In this document: in pieces, positions 33,501 to 42,695 of the stretch
Position numbering within the stretch: the stretch's first letter is position 1
Layout: the number at the start of each line of letters is the position of its first letter
Source of the DNA: Sphingomonas lenta
GTDB taxonomy: Bacteria > Pseudomonadota > Alphaproteobacteria > Sphingomonadales > Sphingomonadaceae
Length of the DNA: 64,000 bases
Direction of reading: 5' to 3'
Assembly: GCF_002288825.1 (NCBI RefSeq)
Contig: NZ_NSLI01000002.1
Span: 186,001 to 250,000 of the forward strand
Made by a program: the position numbers and the translations under genes
Notes under the pieces: model-generated
Seen by the model: the letters and a program-made list of their open reading frames with translations, nothing else
Databases searched by the model: none
What the model was told of the DNA's origin: nothing

Positions 33501-35207
33501 ATGGCCACTCAAGCCCTGCCCAGCCGCGACGATTTCGCGGCGATGCTCGACGATATGTTCGGCGGCGCCGACAGCTTCGAAGGACGCGTCGTCCTCGGCA
33601 CCGTCACCGCCATCGAGAACGACCTGGCCGTCATCGACGTCGGCCTGAAGTCGGAGGGCCGCGTGCCGCTCCGCGAGTTCGCGAGCCCCGGGCAGAAGGC
33701 CGATCTCAAGGTCGGCGACGAGGTCGAGGTCTATGTCGACCGCGTCGAGAACATGCACGGCGAGGCGATGCTCAGCCGCGACCGCGCCCGCCGCGAGGCC
33801 GCGTGGGACAAGCTGGAGGGCGAGTTCGCTCAGCAGAAGCGCGTCGAGGGCGTCATCTTCGGCCGCGTCAAGGGCGGCTTCACCGTCGACCTCCAGGGCG
33901 CCGTGGCCTTCCTGCCGGGCAGCCAGGTCGACATCCGCCCCGTGCGCGACGTCACCCCCCTCATGGACATTCCGCAGCCCTTCCAGATTCTCAAGATGGA
34001 CCGGAAGCGCGGCAACATCGTCGTCAGCCGCCGCGCCGTGCTCGAAGAGACGCGCGCCGAGCAGCGCTCGGGCTTGATCCAGTCGCTCCACGAGGGCCAG
34101 GTGATCGACGGCGTCGTCAAGAACATCACCGACTACGGCGCGTTCGTGGATCTCGGCGGCATCGACGGCCTGCTCCACGTCACCGACATCAGCTACAAGC
34201 GCGTCCAGCACCCGTCCGAAGTGCTGGAGATCGGCGCCAGCGTCCGCGTCCAGATTATCCGCATCAACAAGGACACGCAGCGTATCAGCCTCGGCATGAA
34301 GCAGCTCGAGAGCGATCCGTGGGACGCGGCGGCCGCCAAGTACCCGGTCGGCGCGAAGCTGACGGGCCGCGTGACCAACATCACCGAGTACGGCGCGTTC
34401 GTCGAGCTGGAGCCCGGCATCGAGGGCCTGGTCCACGTCTCCGAGATGAGCTGGACCAAGAAGAACGTCCATCCGGGCAAGATCGTCTCCACCTCTCAGG
34501 AGGTCGACGTGATCGTGCTGGAGGTCGACCAGGAGAAGCGCCGCATCTCGCTCGGCCTCAAGCAGGCCCAGCAGAACCCGTGGGAGGCCTTCGCCGCCGC
34601 GCACCCGATCGGCTCGACCGTCGAGGGCGAGGTCAAGAACGCCACCGAGTTCGGCCTGTTCATCGGCCTCGACAACGACGTCGACGGCATGGTGCACATG
34701 AGCGACATCGCTTGGGGCGTTTCGGGCGAGGACGCGCTCAACCTGCATCGCAAGGGCGAGACCGTGCAGGCGGTCGTGCTCGACATCGATCCGGAGAAGG
34801 AGCGCATCAGCCTCGGCATGAAGCAGCTCGAGCGCGGCGGTCCGTCGGCCGCGGGCGTCAGCGGTGGTGCCGGCGTCAACAAGAACCAGGTCGTCACCGT
34901 TACGGTGCTCGAGGTCCGCGACGCCGGCCTCGAGGTGCAGGTGGGCGACGACGGCGCGACCGGCTTCATCAAGCGCACCGACCTCGGCCGCGACCGCGAC
35001 GAGCAGCGCCCCGAGCGCTTCCAGGTCGGCCAGAAGTTCGACGCCATGGTGACGGGCTTCGACCGTTCCAAGAAGCCGACCTTCTCCGTCAAGGCGATGC
35101 AGATCGCCGAGGAGAAGCAGGCGGTGGCGCAGTACGGCTCGTCCGACTCGGGCGCGTCGCTCGGCGACATCCTGGGCGAAGCGCTCAAGGCCCGCCAGGG
35201 CAAGTAA
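33501..35207 (+). CDS. rpsA: 30S ribosomal protein S1
   Basis: 568 aa from ATG 33501, with GAGGAA 13 nt upstream. Six S1 RNA-binding repeats are visible; typical units are KNITDYGAFVDLGGIDGLLH and NITEYGAFVELEPGIEGLVH. Each repeat ends with the KRRISLGLKQ-like strand. The protein helps mRNA bind the ribosome. A strong terminator follows. Codon use is highly biased, as expected for a highly expressed gene. Confidence 0.98.
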   Translation: MATQALPSRDDFAAMLDDMFGGADSFEGRVVLGTVTAIENDLAVIDVGLKSEGRVPLREFASPGQKADLKVGDEVEVYVDRVENMHGEAMLSRDRARREAAWDKLEGEFAQQKRVEGVIFGRVKGGFTVDLQGAVAFLPGSQVDIRPVRDVTPLMDIPQPFQILKMDRKRGNIVVSRRAVLEETRAEQRSGLIQSLHEGQVIDGVVKNITDYGAFVDLGGIDGLLHVTDISYKRVQHPSEVLEIGASVRVQIIRINKDTQRISLGMKQLESDPWDAAAAKYPVGAKLTGRVTNITEYGAFVELEPGIEGLVHVSEMSWTKKNVHPGKIVSTSQEVDVIVLEVDQEKRRISLGLKQAQQNPWEAFAAAHPIGSTVEGEVKNATEFGLFIGLDNDVDGMVHMSDIAWGVSGEDALNLHRKGETVQAVVLDIDPEKERISLGMKQLERGGPSAAGVSGGAGVNKNQVVTVTVLEVRDAGLEVQVGDDGATGFIKRTDLGRDRDEQRPERFQVGQKFDAMVTGFDRSKKPTFSVKAMQIAEEKQAVAQYGSSDSGASLGDILGEALKARQGK

Positions 35208-35213
35208 GGCGGG

Positions 35214-35248
35214 AACGGCCGGGGCGGAGACGCTCCGGCCGTTCTTCT
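35214..35248 (+). terminator. Intrinsic terminator after rpsA
   Basis: AACGGCCGG (35214-35222) pairs with CCGGCCGTT (35235-35243), followed by CTTCTT. It begins 7 nt after the rpsA stop. Confidence 0.8.
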
Positions 35249-35374
35249 TATGCGACAGAATAACGGGGGAACGGGTCGGTTCGGACCTTTCCCTGTAATC
35301 GTTTTGATCTATAGCAAGGTAGAGGCCGCGTGTGCTTGCGGCGTCTTCCGGGGCTTTAAGGGGGCTCTCCAGCG

Positions 35375-35653
35375 ATGATCAGGTCGGAACTCGTCCAGCG
35401 TCTTTGTGATGACCATCCGGACCTGTCGCAGCGCGAGGTCGAAGCGATCGTCGCGTGCTTCTTCGACACGGTCGCCGCGCGTCTGGCCGCGGGCGGTCGC
35501 GTCGAGTTGCGCGGCTTCGGCGCCTTCTCCACCCGCGCCCGCGATGCCCGCACCGGCCGCAACCCGCGCACCGGCGAGCATGTCGACGTGGAGGCAAAGC
35601 GCGTCCCCTACTTCAAGCCCGGCAAGGAAATGCGCGCACGCTTGAACGTGTGA
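35375..35653 (+). CDS. ihfB: Integration host factor beta subunit
   Basis: 92 aa. HU/IHF fold: [23 protein letters not shown], then [12 protein letters not shown] and [20 protein letters not shown] with the DNA-intercalating Pro in RNPRTG, ending FKPGKEMR. The rpsA-ihfB order is conserved in alphaproteobacteria. It bends DNA as a heterodimer with IhfA. Confidence 0.95.
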   Translation: MIRSELVQRLCDDHPDLSQREVEAIVACFFDTVAARLAAGGRVELRGFGAFSTRARDARTGRNPRTGEHVDVEAKRVPYFKPGKEMRARLNV

Positions 35654-35694
35654 GTTGATTTGTTGACGCGCTTGAGGCTTTCCGTCCTCCGTGG

Positions 35695-35778
35695 GCGGAC
35701 GTGGCGAAATCGGTAGACGCTGCCGACTTAAAATCGGTTTCCTTTGGAGTGCGGGTTCAAGTCCCGCCGTCCGCACCA
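35695..35778 (+). tRNA. tRNA-Leu (UAA anticodon)
   Basis: The 7-bp acceptor stem GCGGACG / CGTCCGC, discriminator A and encoded CCA (35776-35778) are clear. Anticodon stem GCCGA/TCGGT encloses CTTAAAA with anticodon TAA at 35729-35731. The extended variable arm fits class II tRNA-Leu; GGTTCAAGTCC forms the T loop. Its 3' end runs directly into the signal-peptide codons of the next gene. Confidence 0.96.
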
Positions 35779-37196
35779 CCCTCGCCTCTTTCGCGCTGCT
35801 CGCCGCCGCAGGCTGCGAGCGCCGGCCCGACACGGGCGCGGTCGTCGTCAGCGCGATCGAGGGCGAGCGCCCGCCCACCTCCGCGCCCTTGCCTTCGCGG
35901 CTGCTGGCGGACGCGACGGAGCAGGGCCTGGTCCGCTTCGACGCCGCGGGGCAGATCGAGCCGGGCCTGGCCGAACGCTGGATCGTCATCGACGAGGGCC
36001 GCAGCTACATCTTCCGTCTGCGCCAGGCGCAATGGGCCAACGGCGCCAAGGTCACCGCCGACCAGGTCGCCGCCGCGCTCCGCCGCCGCTTGGGCGCCCG
36101 CGGCAATCCGCTCCGCCCGTTTCTGAGCGCGGTGGACGAGATCGTCGCCATGACGCCGCAGGTGCTGGAGGTGCGCCTCAGCCGTCAGCGGCCCGACCTG
36201 CTCAAGCTCTTCGCCCAACCCGAAATGGCGGTATTCCGCACGGGCCGTGGAGGCACGGGCCCCATGCGCATCGTCGCCACCATGCCCCACCCGCTGCTCC
36301 GCCCCGCGCTCGACCCGGCCCGCGCCGACCCGGAAGACCCGCGCGAGCCGCAGCCCGAGGAGGATGTACGCCTGATCGGGGAGCGCGCGGCGGTCGCCAT
36401 CGCACGCTACGCCGAACGCCGCTCGGACCTGGTCTCCGGCGGCACCTTCGCGGCCTGGCCCCTGCTCGCCACCGTGCGCGTGCCGCCCGCCGACGTGCGC
36501 GTCGATCCAGCCGTCGGCCTGTTCGGGCTCGCGGTCGTCAGCCGTGCGGGCTTCCTCGCCGACGCGGCGAACCGCGCGGCGGTGAGCCAGGCTATCGACC
36601 GCGCCGCCGCCACCGCGACGGTCGCCCCCGCCTGGGAGCCGGTCGATCGATTGCTGCCCGATCGGCTCGACTCCGCCGCGCCGCCGGCCGCGCCCGCCTA
36701 CGCCGCCTTGCCGTTGGAGGAGCGGCGCGCGATCGCACGGGCCCGAGTCGCGGAGGCCGAGACCGGCGGGGAGCCCGTGCGGTTGCGGGTCGCGCTTCCG
36801 CGGGGGCCGGGCGCGACGCTGCTCTTCGGACAGATCGCGGCTTCGCTGATCGCAATCGGCATCGAGCCCGAACGCGTCGGCTGGGACGAACCGGCCGACC
36901 TGCGGCTGATCGACGAGGTCGCGCCCTACGATAGCGGGCGCTGGTATCTGGCGACCGCCTGCCGGCCGTGCAGCCCGGAGGCGCAGGCGGCGTTGGCCGC
37001 GGCGCGCGACGCGCCGACGATGGCGGTCAGGGCGCAGGAGATCGCGCGGGCGGACCGGCTGTTGACGGACGACATGGCGTTCATCCCGATCGCCCGGCCG
37101 CTGCGCTGGTCGCTCGTGGCCCCCAGGCTGGGACAGTGGCAGCCGAATACGCGCGCGTGGCATCCGTTGAACCGGCTGCGCCGCGAGCCCAATTAG
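35769..37196 (+). CDS. ABC-transporter solute-binding lipoprotein (SBP_bac_5-like), 5' end merged with tRNA-Leu
   Basis: About 475 aa. The reading frame of the signal peptide begins inside the tRNA acceptor stem: GTC (35769) CGC ACC ACC CTC gives VRTTLASFALLAAAGCERRP, with lipobox LAAAGC. No ATG, GTG or TTG lies between GTG 35691 (4 nt before the tRNA) and the lipobox, so the true start is unresolved. The body resembles peptide-binding proteins (EQGLVRFDAAGQIEPGLAERW, YIFRLRQAQWANGAKVTADQV), shorter than OppA. Possibly a gene decapitated at the tRNA, or one using a near-cognate start. No permease genes are adjacent. Confidence 0.75.
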   Translation, partial: VRTTLASFALLAAAGCERRPDTGAVVVSAIEGERPPTSAPLPSRLLADATEQGLVRFDAAGQIEPGLAERWIVIDEGRSYIFRLRQAQWANGAKVTADQVAAALRRRLGARGNPLRPFLSAVDEIVAMTPQVLEVRLSRQRPDLLKLFAQPEMAVFRTGRGGTGPMRIVATMPHPLLRPALDPARADPEDPREPQPEEDVRLIGERAAVAIARYAERRSDLVSGGTFAAWPLLATVRVPPADVRVDPAVGLFGLAVVSRAGFLADAANRAAVSQAIDRAAATATVAPAWEPVDRLLPDRLDSAAPPAAPAYAALPLEERRAIARARVAEAETGGEPVRLRVALPRGPGATLLFGQIAASLIAIGIEPERVGWDEPADLRLIDEVAPYDSGRWYLATACRPCSPEAQAALAAARDAPTMAVRAQEIARADRLLTDDMAFIPIARPLRWSLVAPRLGQWQPNTRAWHPLNRLRREPN

Positions 37197-37201
37197 GGGG
37201 C

Positions 37202-37627
37202 ATGCCCGCCCGCTTCGATCCCGCCGTCCTCGATGCCCTGCCGCTCGGCCGCGACCCCGCCTCGGTGCGACGGCGCGTGGAGGCGATGGAGCGGTTGCTC
37301 GAGCGCATGTTCGTGGTGCCGGGGATCAACCGCCCGGTCGGGCTCGATACAATCCTGGGCTTCGTGCCGGTGGTCGGCGACGCGGCGGGCGCAGCGTTGG
37401 GCGCCTGGATGGTATGGGAGGCGCGCAACCTGGGCCTGTCCAAGTTCAAGCTCGCGCGCATGGCGGGCAATGTGGGCCTGGACGCCGTGCTCGGGCTGGT
37501 GCCGTTCGTGGGCGACGTCGCCGACTTCCTGTTCCGCTCCAACACGCGCAACCTGCGCATGCTGAAGCGGCACCTAGACAAACATCACCCGGCGACGGTC
37601 ACTATCGACGCCCCCGCCAGACCCTGA
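37202..37627 (+). CDS. DUF4112 domain protein
   Basis: 141 aa from ATG 37202, 5 nt after the binding-protein stop. Two hydrophobic segments are framed by DTILGFVPVVGDAAGAALG and DAVLGLVPFVGDVADFLF, the DUF4112 duplicated G-x-V-P-x-x-G-D pattern. Membrane-associated, function unknown. The 3' end overlaps the convergent RNase T2 gene by 26 nt. Confidence 0.85.
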   Translation: MPARFDPAVLDALPLGRDPASVRRRVEAMERLLERMFVVPGINRPVGLDTILGFVPVVGDAAGAALGAWMVWEARNLGLSKFKLARMAGNVGLDAVLGLVPFVGDVADFLFRSNTRNLRMLKRHLDKHHPATVTIDAPARP

Positions 37628-38309
37628 GCCCCGCATTGGCCGGCAGCCCGCCCTGGTGCGCGGGGCAGCGCCTGTAACGGAAGTTGCGGTCGAGACAGAC
37701 CCACACCTCGTCCAGCCAGCCGTCGCGCGTCGCGGTGATCCGCATCATGTTCGCCGCCAACCCGGGATTGGCGCGCGCCATCGCGGACGCGAACGCGCCG
37801 GCGGCGAGGGGTGCACGCGACAGCGCGTCCATGTCCGGATAGCGCAGGCGGGCGTAGAGCGAGGTCGCGCGGTTGAAGTAGCGCGACGCGTCGTAGCCTG
37901 GCATGCAGGTGCCGTGCTTGGCCCATTCGTGCTGGATGAGTTGCGGCGACGGGGTGGCGCATAGGTTGGCGCGGATTACGGGCTGGGGAACGAGCCCGGT
38001 GGGCTTGCAATATTGCGGCCACTGCTTGCCGACGCCGTCGGGCCAGAGGCCGTGCAGCGTCCAGCCGAAGCTGTTGCGCCCGCGGCACTGGAGCCGCGCG
38101 GAGGCGTCGCGGCCGCGCTCGCGGCAGAACTGGGGCGACCAGGTCAGCGCCAGCGTATAGCCGCCGATGGGCAGCATGCGCTTGGGCTGCGCGGGCGTGG
38201 GCAGGTCGGGGCGGACGCGCAGCGGCTGGTCGGGGATGTCGCAGCGATAGGCTTGCGCCCCGGCGGCGGCGGGCGCGAGCAGCGCGGCGGCGGCGAGGAT
38301 ACGCCTCAC
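37602..38309 (-). CDS. Ribonuclease T2 family protein, exported
   Basis: 235 aa from GTG 38309 (VRRILAAAALLAPAAAGAQA signal peptide). Both catalytic blocks are intact: CAS I in GWTLHGLWPD and CAS II in HEWAKHGTC. Several cysteines (CRERG, CRGRN, YCKPTG, CMPG, CLDRN) would form disulfides in the periplasm. It cleaves RNA with little base preference. The start overlaps the upstream membrane-protein stop (GTGA). Confidence 0.92.
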   Translation of the reverse strand: MRRILAAAALLAPAAAGAQAYRCDIPDQPLRVRPDLPTPAQPKRMLPIGGYTLALTWSPQFCRERGRDASARLQCRGRNSFGWTLHGLWPDGVGKQWPQYCKPTGLVPQPVIRANLCATPSPQLIQHEWAKHGTCMPGYDASRYFNRATSLYARLRYPDMDALSRAPLAAGAFASAMARANPGLAANMMRITATRDGWLDEVWVCLDRNFRYRRCPAHQGGLPANAGLRVWRGRR

Positions 38310-38746
38310 GCCGGGAACTCGCCTTCGTCCTCGCCGAACCAGCGGCGCGCATCCGGCCGGAACAGCATCACCGCCGACCAGACGGTCAGCGCGGCGGAGA
38401 GGAGGAACGCGCCCTGCGACAGCGGGTGGAGGTTCGCGCCGTTCACCAAGCCGATGACCAGGATCGCGACGCGCACGCCGCTCATGGCTGCCGCAGCGAC
38501 GACGAGCCACTTGCCGATCGCGCTGCCGCGCCGGGCGGCGAGCCACCAGAGCAGCACGCTCAGGCCGAGGACTAGGGCGACGTTGCCCCAAAGCGCCAGC
38601 CCCGCGACCTGCGCGGTGCGCGCGTTCGCGTTGAGCGCATTGGTGGTGCGCTCCCAGGCGAGCCAGGTGCCTAGCCCCCATAGAAGCGTCGACGCCCACC
38701 AGAGGCGTTCGAACTGCTTGATCGACGGTGGTCTGTCCATTTCCAT
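38306..38746 (-). CDS. Four-helix membrane protein of unknown function
   Basis: 146 aa (ATG 38746; ATG 38740 is equally possible). Four hydrophobic segments at about 15-30, 47-67, 77-100 and 112-130, with an acidic C-terminus (FGEDEGEFPA). No family motif recognised. Co-transcribed with the RNase T2 gene by a 4-nt overlap. Confidence 0.72.
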   Translation of the reverse strand: MEMDRPPSIKQFERLWWASTLLWGLGTWLAWERTTNALNANARTAQVAGLALWGNVALVLGLSVLLWWLAARRGSAIGKWLVVAAAAMSGVRVAILVIGLVNGANLHPLSQGAFLLSAALTVWSAVMLFRPDARRWFGEDEGEFPA

Positions 38747-38772
38747 CCCCTCCCGAGCCCCTGGTGGCGCGG

Positions 38773-39606
38773 TCAGACGGTGAAGTCGAGACCTATGTCG
38801 GCGGCGGGCGCCGACTGGGTGAGCCGGCCGACGGAGACGTAGGTCACCCCCGTCTCCGCGATAGCGCGGATCGTGTCGAGGCGGACGCCGCCCGACGCCT
38901 CGGTCGGCACGCGCCCGGCGACCAGCGCCACCGCCTCGCGCAACGTGGCCGGCGGCATGTTATCGAGCAGCAGGTGCGTGGCCCCGCCGTCGAGCGCGGG
39001 CGCGATCTGGTCGAGGCAATCGACCTCGACGATGATGCTGGCGATACCGGCGTCGCGCGCGCGGCGCACCGCCTCGCCGACGCCGCCCGCGACGGCGACG
39101 TGGTTGTCCTTGATCATGGCCGCGTCCCACAGGCCCATGCGGTGGTTCCTCGCGCCGCCCATGCGGGTGGCGTACTTCTCCAGCAGGCGCAGGCCGGGGA
39201 TCGTCTTGCGCGTGTCGAGCAAGGTCGCGCCCGTGCCGGCGATGGCGTCGACATAGGCGCGCGTCATGGTGGCTACACCCGACAAGTGCTGGACGGTGTT
39301 GAGCGCCGACCGCTCGGCGGTGAGCAATGCGCGCGCGTTCCCCTCCAAGTGCATGAGGTCCGTCCCCGCTGGCACGGACGCGCCGTCCTCCACCAGCCGC
39401 TCGACGCGGACGTCCGGATCGAGGCGGCGGAAGAAGGCCTCCGCGATCGGCAGCCCCGCGACGGTGATCGCGTCGCGGCTGTCCATCACGCCGCAAAAGC
39501 GCGCGTCCGCCGGGATGACGGCCGCTGAGGTGACGTCGCCCGCGTCTCCCAGATCCTCGGAGAGCGTGGCGGCGACGAAGCGGTCGAGGTCGAAGCCGGG
39601 AATCAC
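38773..39606 (-). CDS. nadC: Nicotinate-nucleotide pyrophosphorylase (carboxylating)
   Basis: 277 aa. Typical QPRTase blocks: ALLTAERSALNTVQHLSG, LLDTRKTIPGLRLLEKYA, GGARNHRMGLWDAAMIKDNH, VEVDCLDQ and EASGGV. It converts quinolinate and PRPP to NaMN in de novo NAD synthesis. nadA is 3 kb away on the same strand, separated by a TonB-dependent receptor. No nadB (aspartate oxidase) is in the window. Confidence 0.97.
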   Translation of the reverse strand: MIPGFDLDRFVAATLSEDLGDAGDVTSAAVIPADARFCGVMDSRDAITVAGLPIAEAFFRRLDPDVRVERLVEDGASVPAGTDLMHLEGNARALLTAERSALNTVQHLSGVATMTRAYVDAIAGTGATLLDTRKTIPGLRLLEKYATRMGGARNHRMGLWDAAMIKDNHVAVAGGVGEAVRRARDAGIASIIVEVDCLDQIAPALDGGATHLLLDNMPPATLREAVALVAGRVPTEASGGVRLDTIRAIAETGVTYVSVGRLTQSAPAADIGLDFTV

Positions 39607-39750
39607 GCGGCCTGCCCCGACATGCGTCGAAGGTGACGAAGGTAAGCCAGTGTCGACGCGCGGTCGCGACGAACCGTCGGAATCGGCGGGTGCGCGGGTG
39701 GGCGGTGGCGGAGGATCACGAGCGGCATGCCGCCCGTGCTTGCACGGAAC

Positions 39751-39771
39751 GGGGGCTGTAGGACAGCCCCC
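39751..39771. terminator. Hairpin after the TonB-receptor gene
   Basis: GGGGGCTGT (39751-39759) pairs with ACAGCCCCC (39763-39771), 13-33 nt beyond the receptor stop at 39784. No T-run follows on the transcribed strand. Confidence 0.5.
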
Positions 39772-39783
39772 TCCCGTCTTTCC

Positions 39784-42396
39784 CTATAGCTCCACGCCCA
39801 GGCGCGCATAGTGGAAGCGGCCGTTGAACCCGAACGGCGACAGGCTGCTATAGGGCAGGAAGAAGTTGTTGTTGCCGAACGCGCCGCCCGCCGGGGCGCG
39901 GGTCGGGTAGACGTCGAAGATGTTGTCCGCACCCACCGCCAGCTCGAGCGCGCGCACGGGCCGTATGCGCACCTCCGCGTCGGTGATCCACTTGGGCTCG
40001 AGGAAATAGTCGGCCGGCCCCGCGCCGATCGGGACCGCGGGGTTGGTGGACGTGCCCGCGACGAACACGGACCCGTAGCGGTTGGTCCGGACCGTCGCGG
40101 ACACGGGACCGCGGTCGTAGTCGGCGGCAAGCAGGATCTTGCTGCGCGGCTGGCCGTTCGTGATGCGGAAGCTCTCCTGCCGCGCGAACAGGACCAGACC
40201 CGGCAGCGACGGCAGCGTCGCGCGGTCGGTGATGCGCTGCTCGTTGTAGTTGAAGCCGGCGGTCAGGCGGAAGTTGCCCACGCCGAGGTCGGGCACGCGG
40301 TAGGTCGCCACCACGTCCACGCCCTCCGTCCGCGTGTCGACGCCGTTGACGAAGAAGCGCGCGGAGCTGACGCCCGTGATGCCGTTCGCCAGGAGCAGCG
40401 CGTTGACGGCCGCCCCCTGCAGGTTCTCGGTCAGGACGATCCGGTCGCGGATGCGGATGTTGTAATAGTCGGCGGTGACGGTGAAGCCCGGCACGGGGTT
40501 GAGCGTCACGCCGCCGCCCAAGTTGAGCGCGCGCTCCGGATCGAGCGGCTGCGAGCCCAGCGCGACGGAAACGGCATCGGACACTGGCGCGGTGCGGATG
40601 TCGATCAGCACCCCGTTCACGTTGTTGGTCGATGTGGCGTTGAAGAACTGCTGCTGAAGGCTCGGCGCGCGGAAGCCGGTGGAGATCGAGCCGCGCAGAG
40701 CCGCGCCCTCGAACAGCTCGAAGCGCCCGGCCAGCTTGCCGTTCATGGTATCGCCGAAGTCGGAGTAGCGCTCGTATCGGCCCGCGGCCTGGAAGCTCAG
40801 GCGGTCGCTCACGTCCGCGCTCAGCTCGACATAGGCGGCGTAGCTGTCGCGCGAGACGTCGACCTCGTTCGACGGGCGGAAGCCCGGGAACACCTGCGCG
40901 CCGCCGGGCGCCCCGTTGGCGGTGAACGGGCCGTTGACGTAGCTGGCCGGTTCGCCCGCGAAGATGCGGAAGTTCTCGTCGCGGTACTCGAATCCGACCG
41001 CGACGCCCATCTGGTCGAGGAAGCCGACCTCGAAGGTGCGGCTGACGTCCAGGTTGGCGACCACCTGCCCGAAGGCGATCCCGCCGGCGTCGAACCTGCG
41101 TGGGCTGGCGACGCCGCCCAACGACGTGTTGAAGCTGCTGCGCACCGCGAAGTTCTGGCGGTTGGTGCCGTACACCGCCGACAGGTCGGCGTTCCAGCCG
41201 CCCAACGTGGTGCGCGCGCCGGCGGCGATCGAGTAGTCCTCGATCTCGCTCTCGATGAAGGGGAGGAAGCCGTCGGGGTAGAAGGGCACGAAGGTCGTGG
41301 TGGACGCGGCGAAGTCACGGTTGCGCGCGTCGTTAGGGCGGCGGAAGAAGCCCGCGCCGTCGCCGTCGCGCACCCCTAAACTGCCGAAGGCGTAGAGCTC
41401 CACGGCCCCAAGCTGATAGCCGGCGTTGGCGAACAAGTTGTAGTCCTGCACCTCGCCGTCGCCGTAGCGATGGTTGTAGCGATCCACCGAGAGCTCGCGC
41501 GGGTCGCCGACGAAGTATTGGCGGCGCGGGTCGGGGCCGGACCGGTCGGTCGGCTGCCGGTCGCGGAACTGGCCGGAAAAGACGAGGTGCGCGTCCTCGC
41601 CGACGGGGAGGCCGATCGAGGCGGCCACGGTGGTGGTCGCGCCGTCGCTCCGCTTGCGGTCGCGGCCGGTGGTGGTGAGCTGGAGCAGGTCGTTGGCGCC
41701 GTTGCCGCCGCCCGCCACGGCCACGACCGGCAGGCCGTTCGCGCCGGTGGCGACGCCCGTCACCTGGTCCACGTCATCCATGCGCGTCTCGTTGCGGCCG
41801 TAGGTCACGTTGGCGCGCACGCCCTCGCGCCTGGATAGCTGGATGTTGACGACGCCCGCGATCGCGTCCGACCCGTAAAGCGAGGACGCGCCATCGCGCA
41901 GGACCTCGATCCGGTCGATCGCGATGGGGATGATCTGGTTCAAGTCCACAGCGCCCGAGCCGCGCCCGACCGAGCCGTTGAGGTTGAGCAGCGCCGCCTG
42001 ATGCCGCCGCCGGCCGTTCACGAGCACCAGCGTCTGGTCGGGCGCCAGCCCCCTCAGCGTTGCGGGGCGGGTCGAATCGGTGCCGTCGGTGAGCGACGGC
42101 TGGGGGAAGTTGAACGAGGGCACCTGCTGCGTCAGCACGCGGTTCAGCTCGGTCTGGCCCGCGTTGGTCAGCTGTTCGCCGCCGATCACGTCCACGGGCA
42201 CGGGGCTGTCCGCGATCGTGCGACCGGCGATGCGGCTGCCGGTGACGACGACCTCGGTCGAGGGATCGTCGCCCGTGGTGTCGGGCGCGTCCTGCTCCAG
42301 CTGCCGCTCGGCCGTCCCGCTGGGCGCGGTCTGGGCGTGGGCGGGGGTGGCGAGCGCCGTGCCGGCGAGGAACGTGGCGAGCATGGTCGAGCGCAT
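39784..42396 (-). CDS. TonB-dependent outer-membrane receptor
   Basis: 870 aa. Signal peptide MRSTMLATFLAGTALATPAHAQ. The plug domain includes TEVVVTGSRIAG (TonB-box region), PVPVDVIGGEQLTNAG, LRGLAPDQTLVLVNGRRRH and ASSLYGSDAIAGVVNI. A large beta-barrel follows, and the chain ends in the aromatic-alternating strand FNGRFHYARLGVEL. The plug with 'QVPSFNFPQPS' is of the type often seen in sphingomonad receptors for carbohydrates or aromatic ligands; the substrate cannot be read. It sits between nadA and nadC. Confidence 0.93.
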   Translation of the reverse strand: MRSTMLATFLAGTALATPAHAQTAPSGTAERQLEQDAPDTTGDDPSTEVVVTGSRIAGRTIADSPVPVDVIGGEQLTNAGQTELNRVLTQQVPSFNFPQPSLTDGTDSTRPATLRGLAPDQTLVLVNGRRRHQAALLNLNGSVGRGSGAVDLNQIIPIAIDRIEVLRDGASSLYGSDAIAGVVNIQLSRREGVRANVTYGRNETRMDDVDQVTGVATGANGLPVVAVAGGGNGANDLLQLTTTGRDRKRSDGATTTVAASIGLPVGEDAHLVFSGQFRDRQPTDRSGPDPRRQYFVGDPRELSVDRYNHRYGDGEVQDYNLFANAGYQLGAVELYAFGSLGVRDGDGAGFFRRPNDARNRDFAASTTTFVPFYPDGFLPFIESEIEDYSIAAGARTTLGGWNADLSAVYGTNRQNFAVRSSFNTSLGGVASPRRFDAGGIAFGQVVANLDVSRTFEVGFLDQMGVAVGFEYRDENFRIFAGEPASYVNGPFTANGAPGGAQVFPGFRPSNEVDVSRDSYAAYVELSADVSDRLSFQAAGRYERYSDFGDTMNGKLAGRFELFEGAALRGSISTGFRAPSLQQQFFNATSTNNVNGVLIDIRTAPVSDAVSVALGSQPLDPERALNLGGGVTLNPVPGFTVTADYYNIRIRDRIVLTENLQGAAVNALLLANGITGVSSARFFVNGVDTRTEGVDVVATYRVPDLGVGNFRLTAGFNYNEQRITDRATLPSLPGLVLFARQESFRITNGQPRSKILLAADYDRGPVSATVRTNRYGSVFVAGTSTNPAVPIGAGPADYFLEPKWITDAEVRIRPVRALELAVGADNIFDVYPTRAPAGGAFGNNNFFLPYSSLSPFGFNGRFHYARLGVEL

Positions 42397-42695
42397 GGAG
42401 ACCCCCTTCGTCGTGCAAGGAACGGTCTCGAAGCCGTTCTCAAGTGATAAGGGTATGTCGCCCGGAAGTGGTCAGGAACTCGGAAAGTTACGCGCGAAGC
42501 GGATTGAGCGGAAGGTGTTGCGGCGGCGCAACAAAGGTTTGCGGCGTGGCGGCTCGTCGCTTCGGTTTTGAGTTGAGGTCCGGCTTCTCGGTCGCGGGCC
42601 CGTCGTGGGAGCGAGTCCCGTGACGTCGAACGGGTCGGCGGGCCGGACTTGGGCGAGTCTTGCGCAAGGGTGGCGCAAGCCGCCCTGCGCCGCGC
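42397..42695. other. Intergenic region upstream of the TonB-receptor gene
   Basis: No gene seen. It contains the receptor promoter region and one hairpin, CTTGCGC (42659-42665) with GCGCAAG (42673-42679), 17-37 nt after the nadA stop, perhaps a weak terminator for nadA. Confidence 0.45.

Noticed and set aside
33369..35263. Large frames on both strands across rpsA
   Set aside because: rpsA with six S1 repeats explains the stretch; the other frames are composition artefacts.
39811..41379. + strand frame of 522 codons opposite the TonB receptor
   Set aside because: Antisense shadow, low-complexity charged translation.
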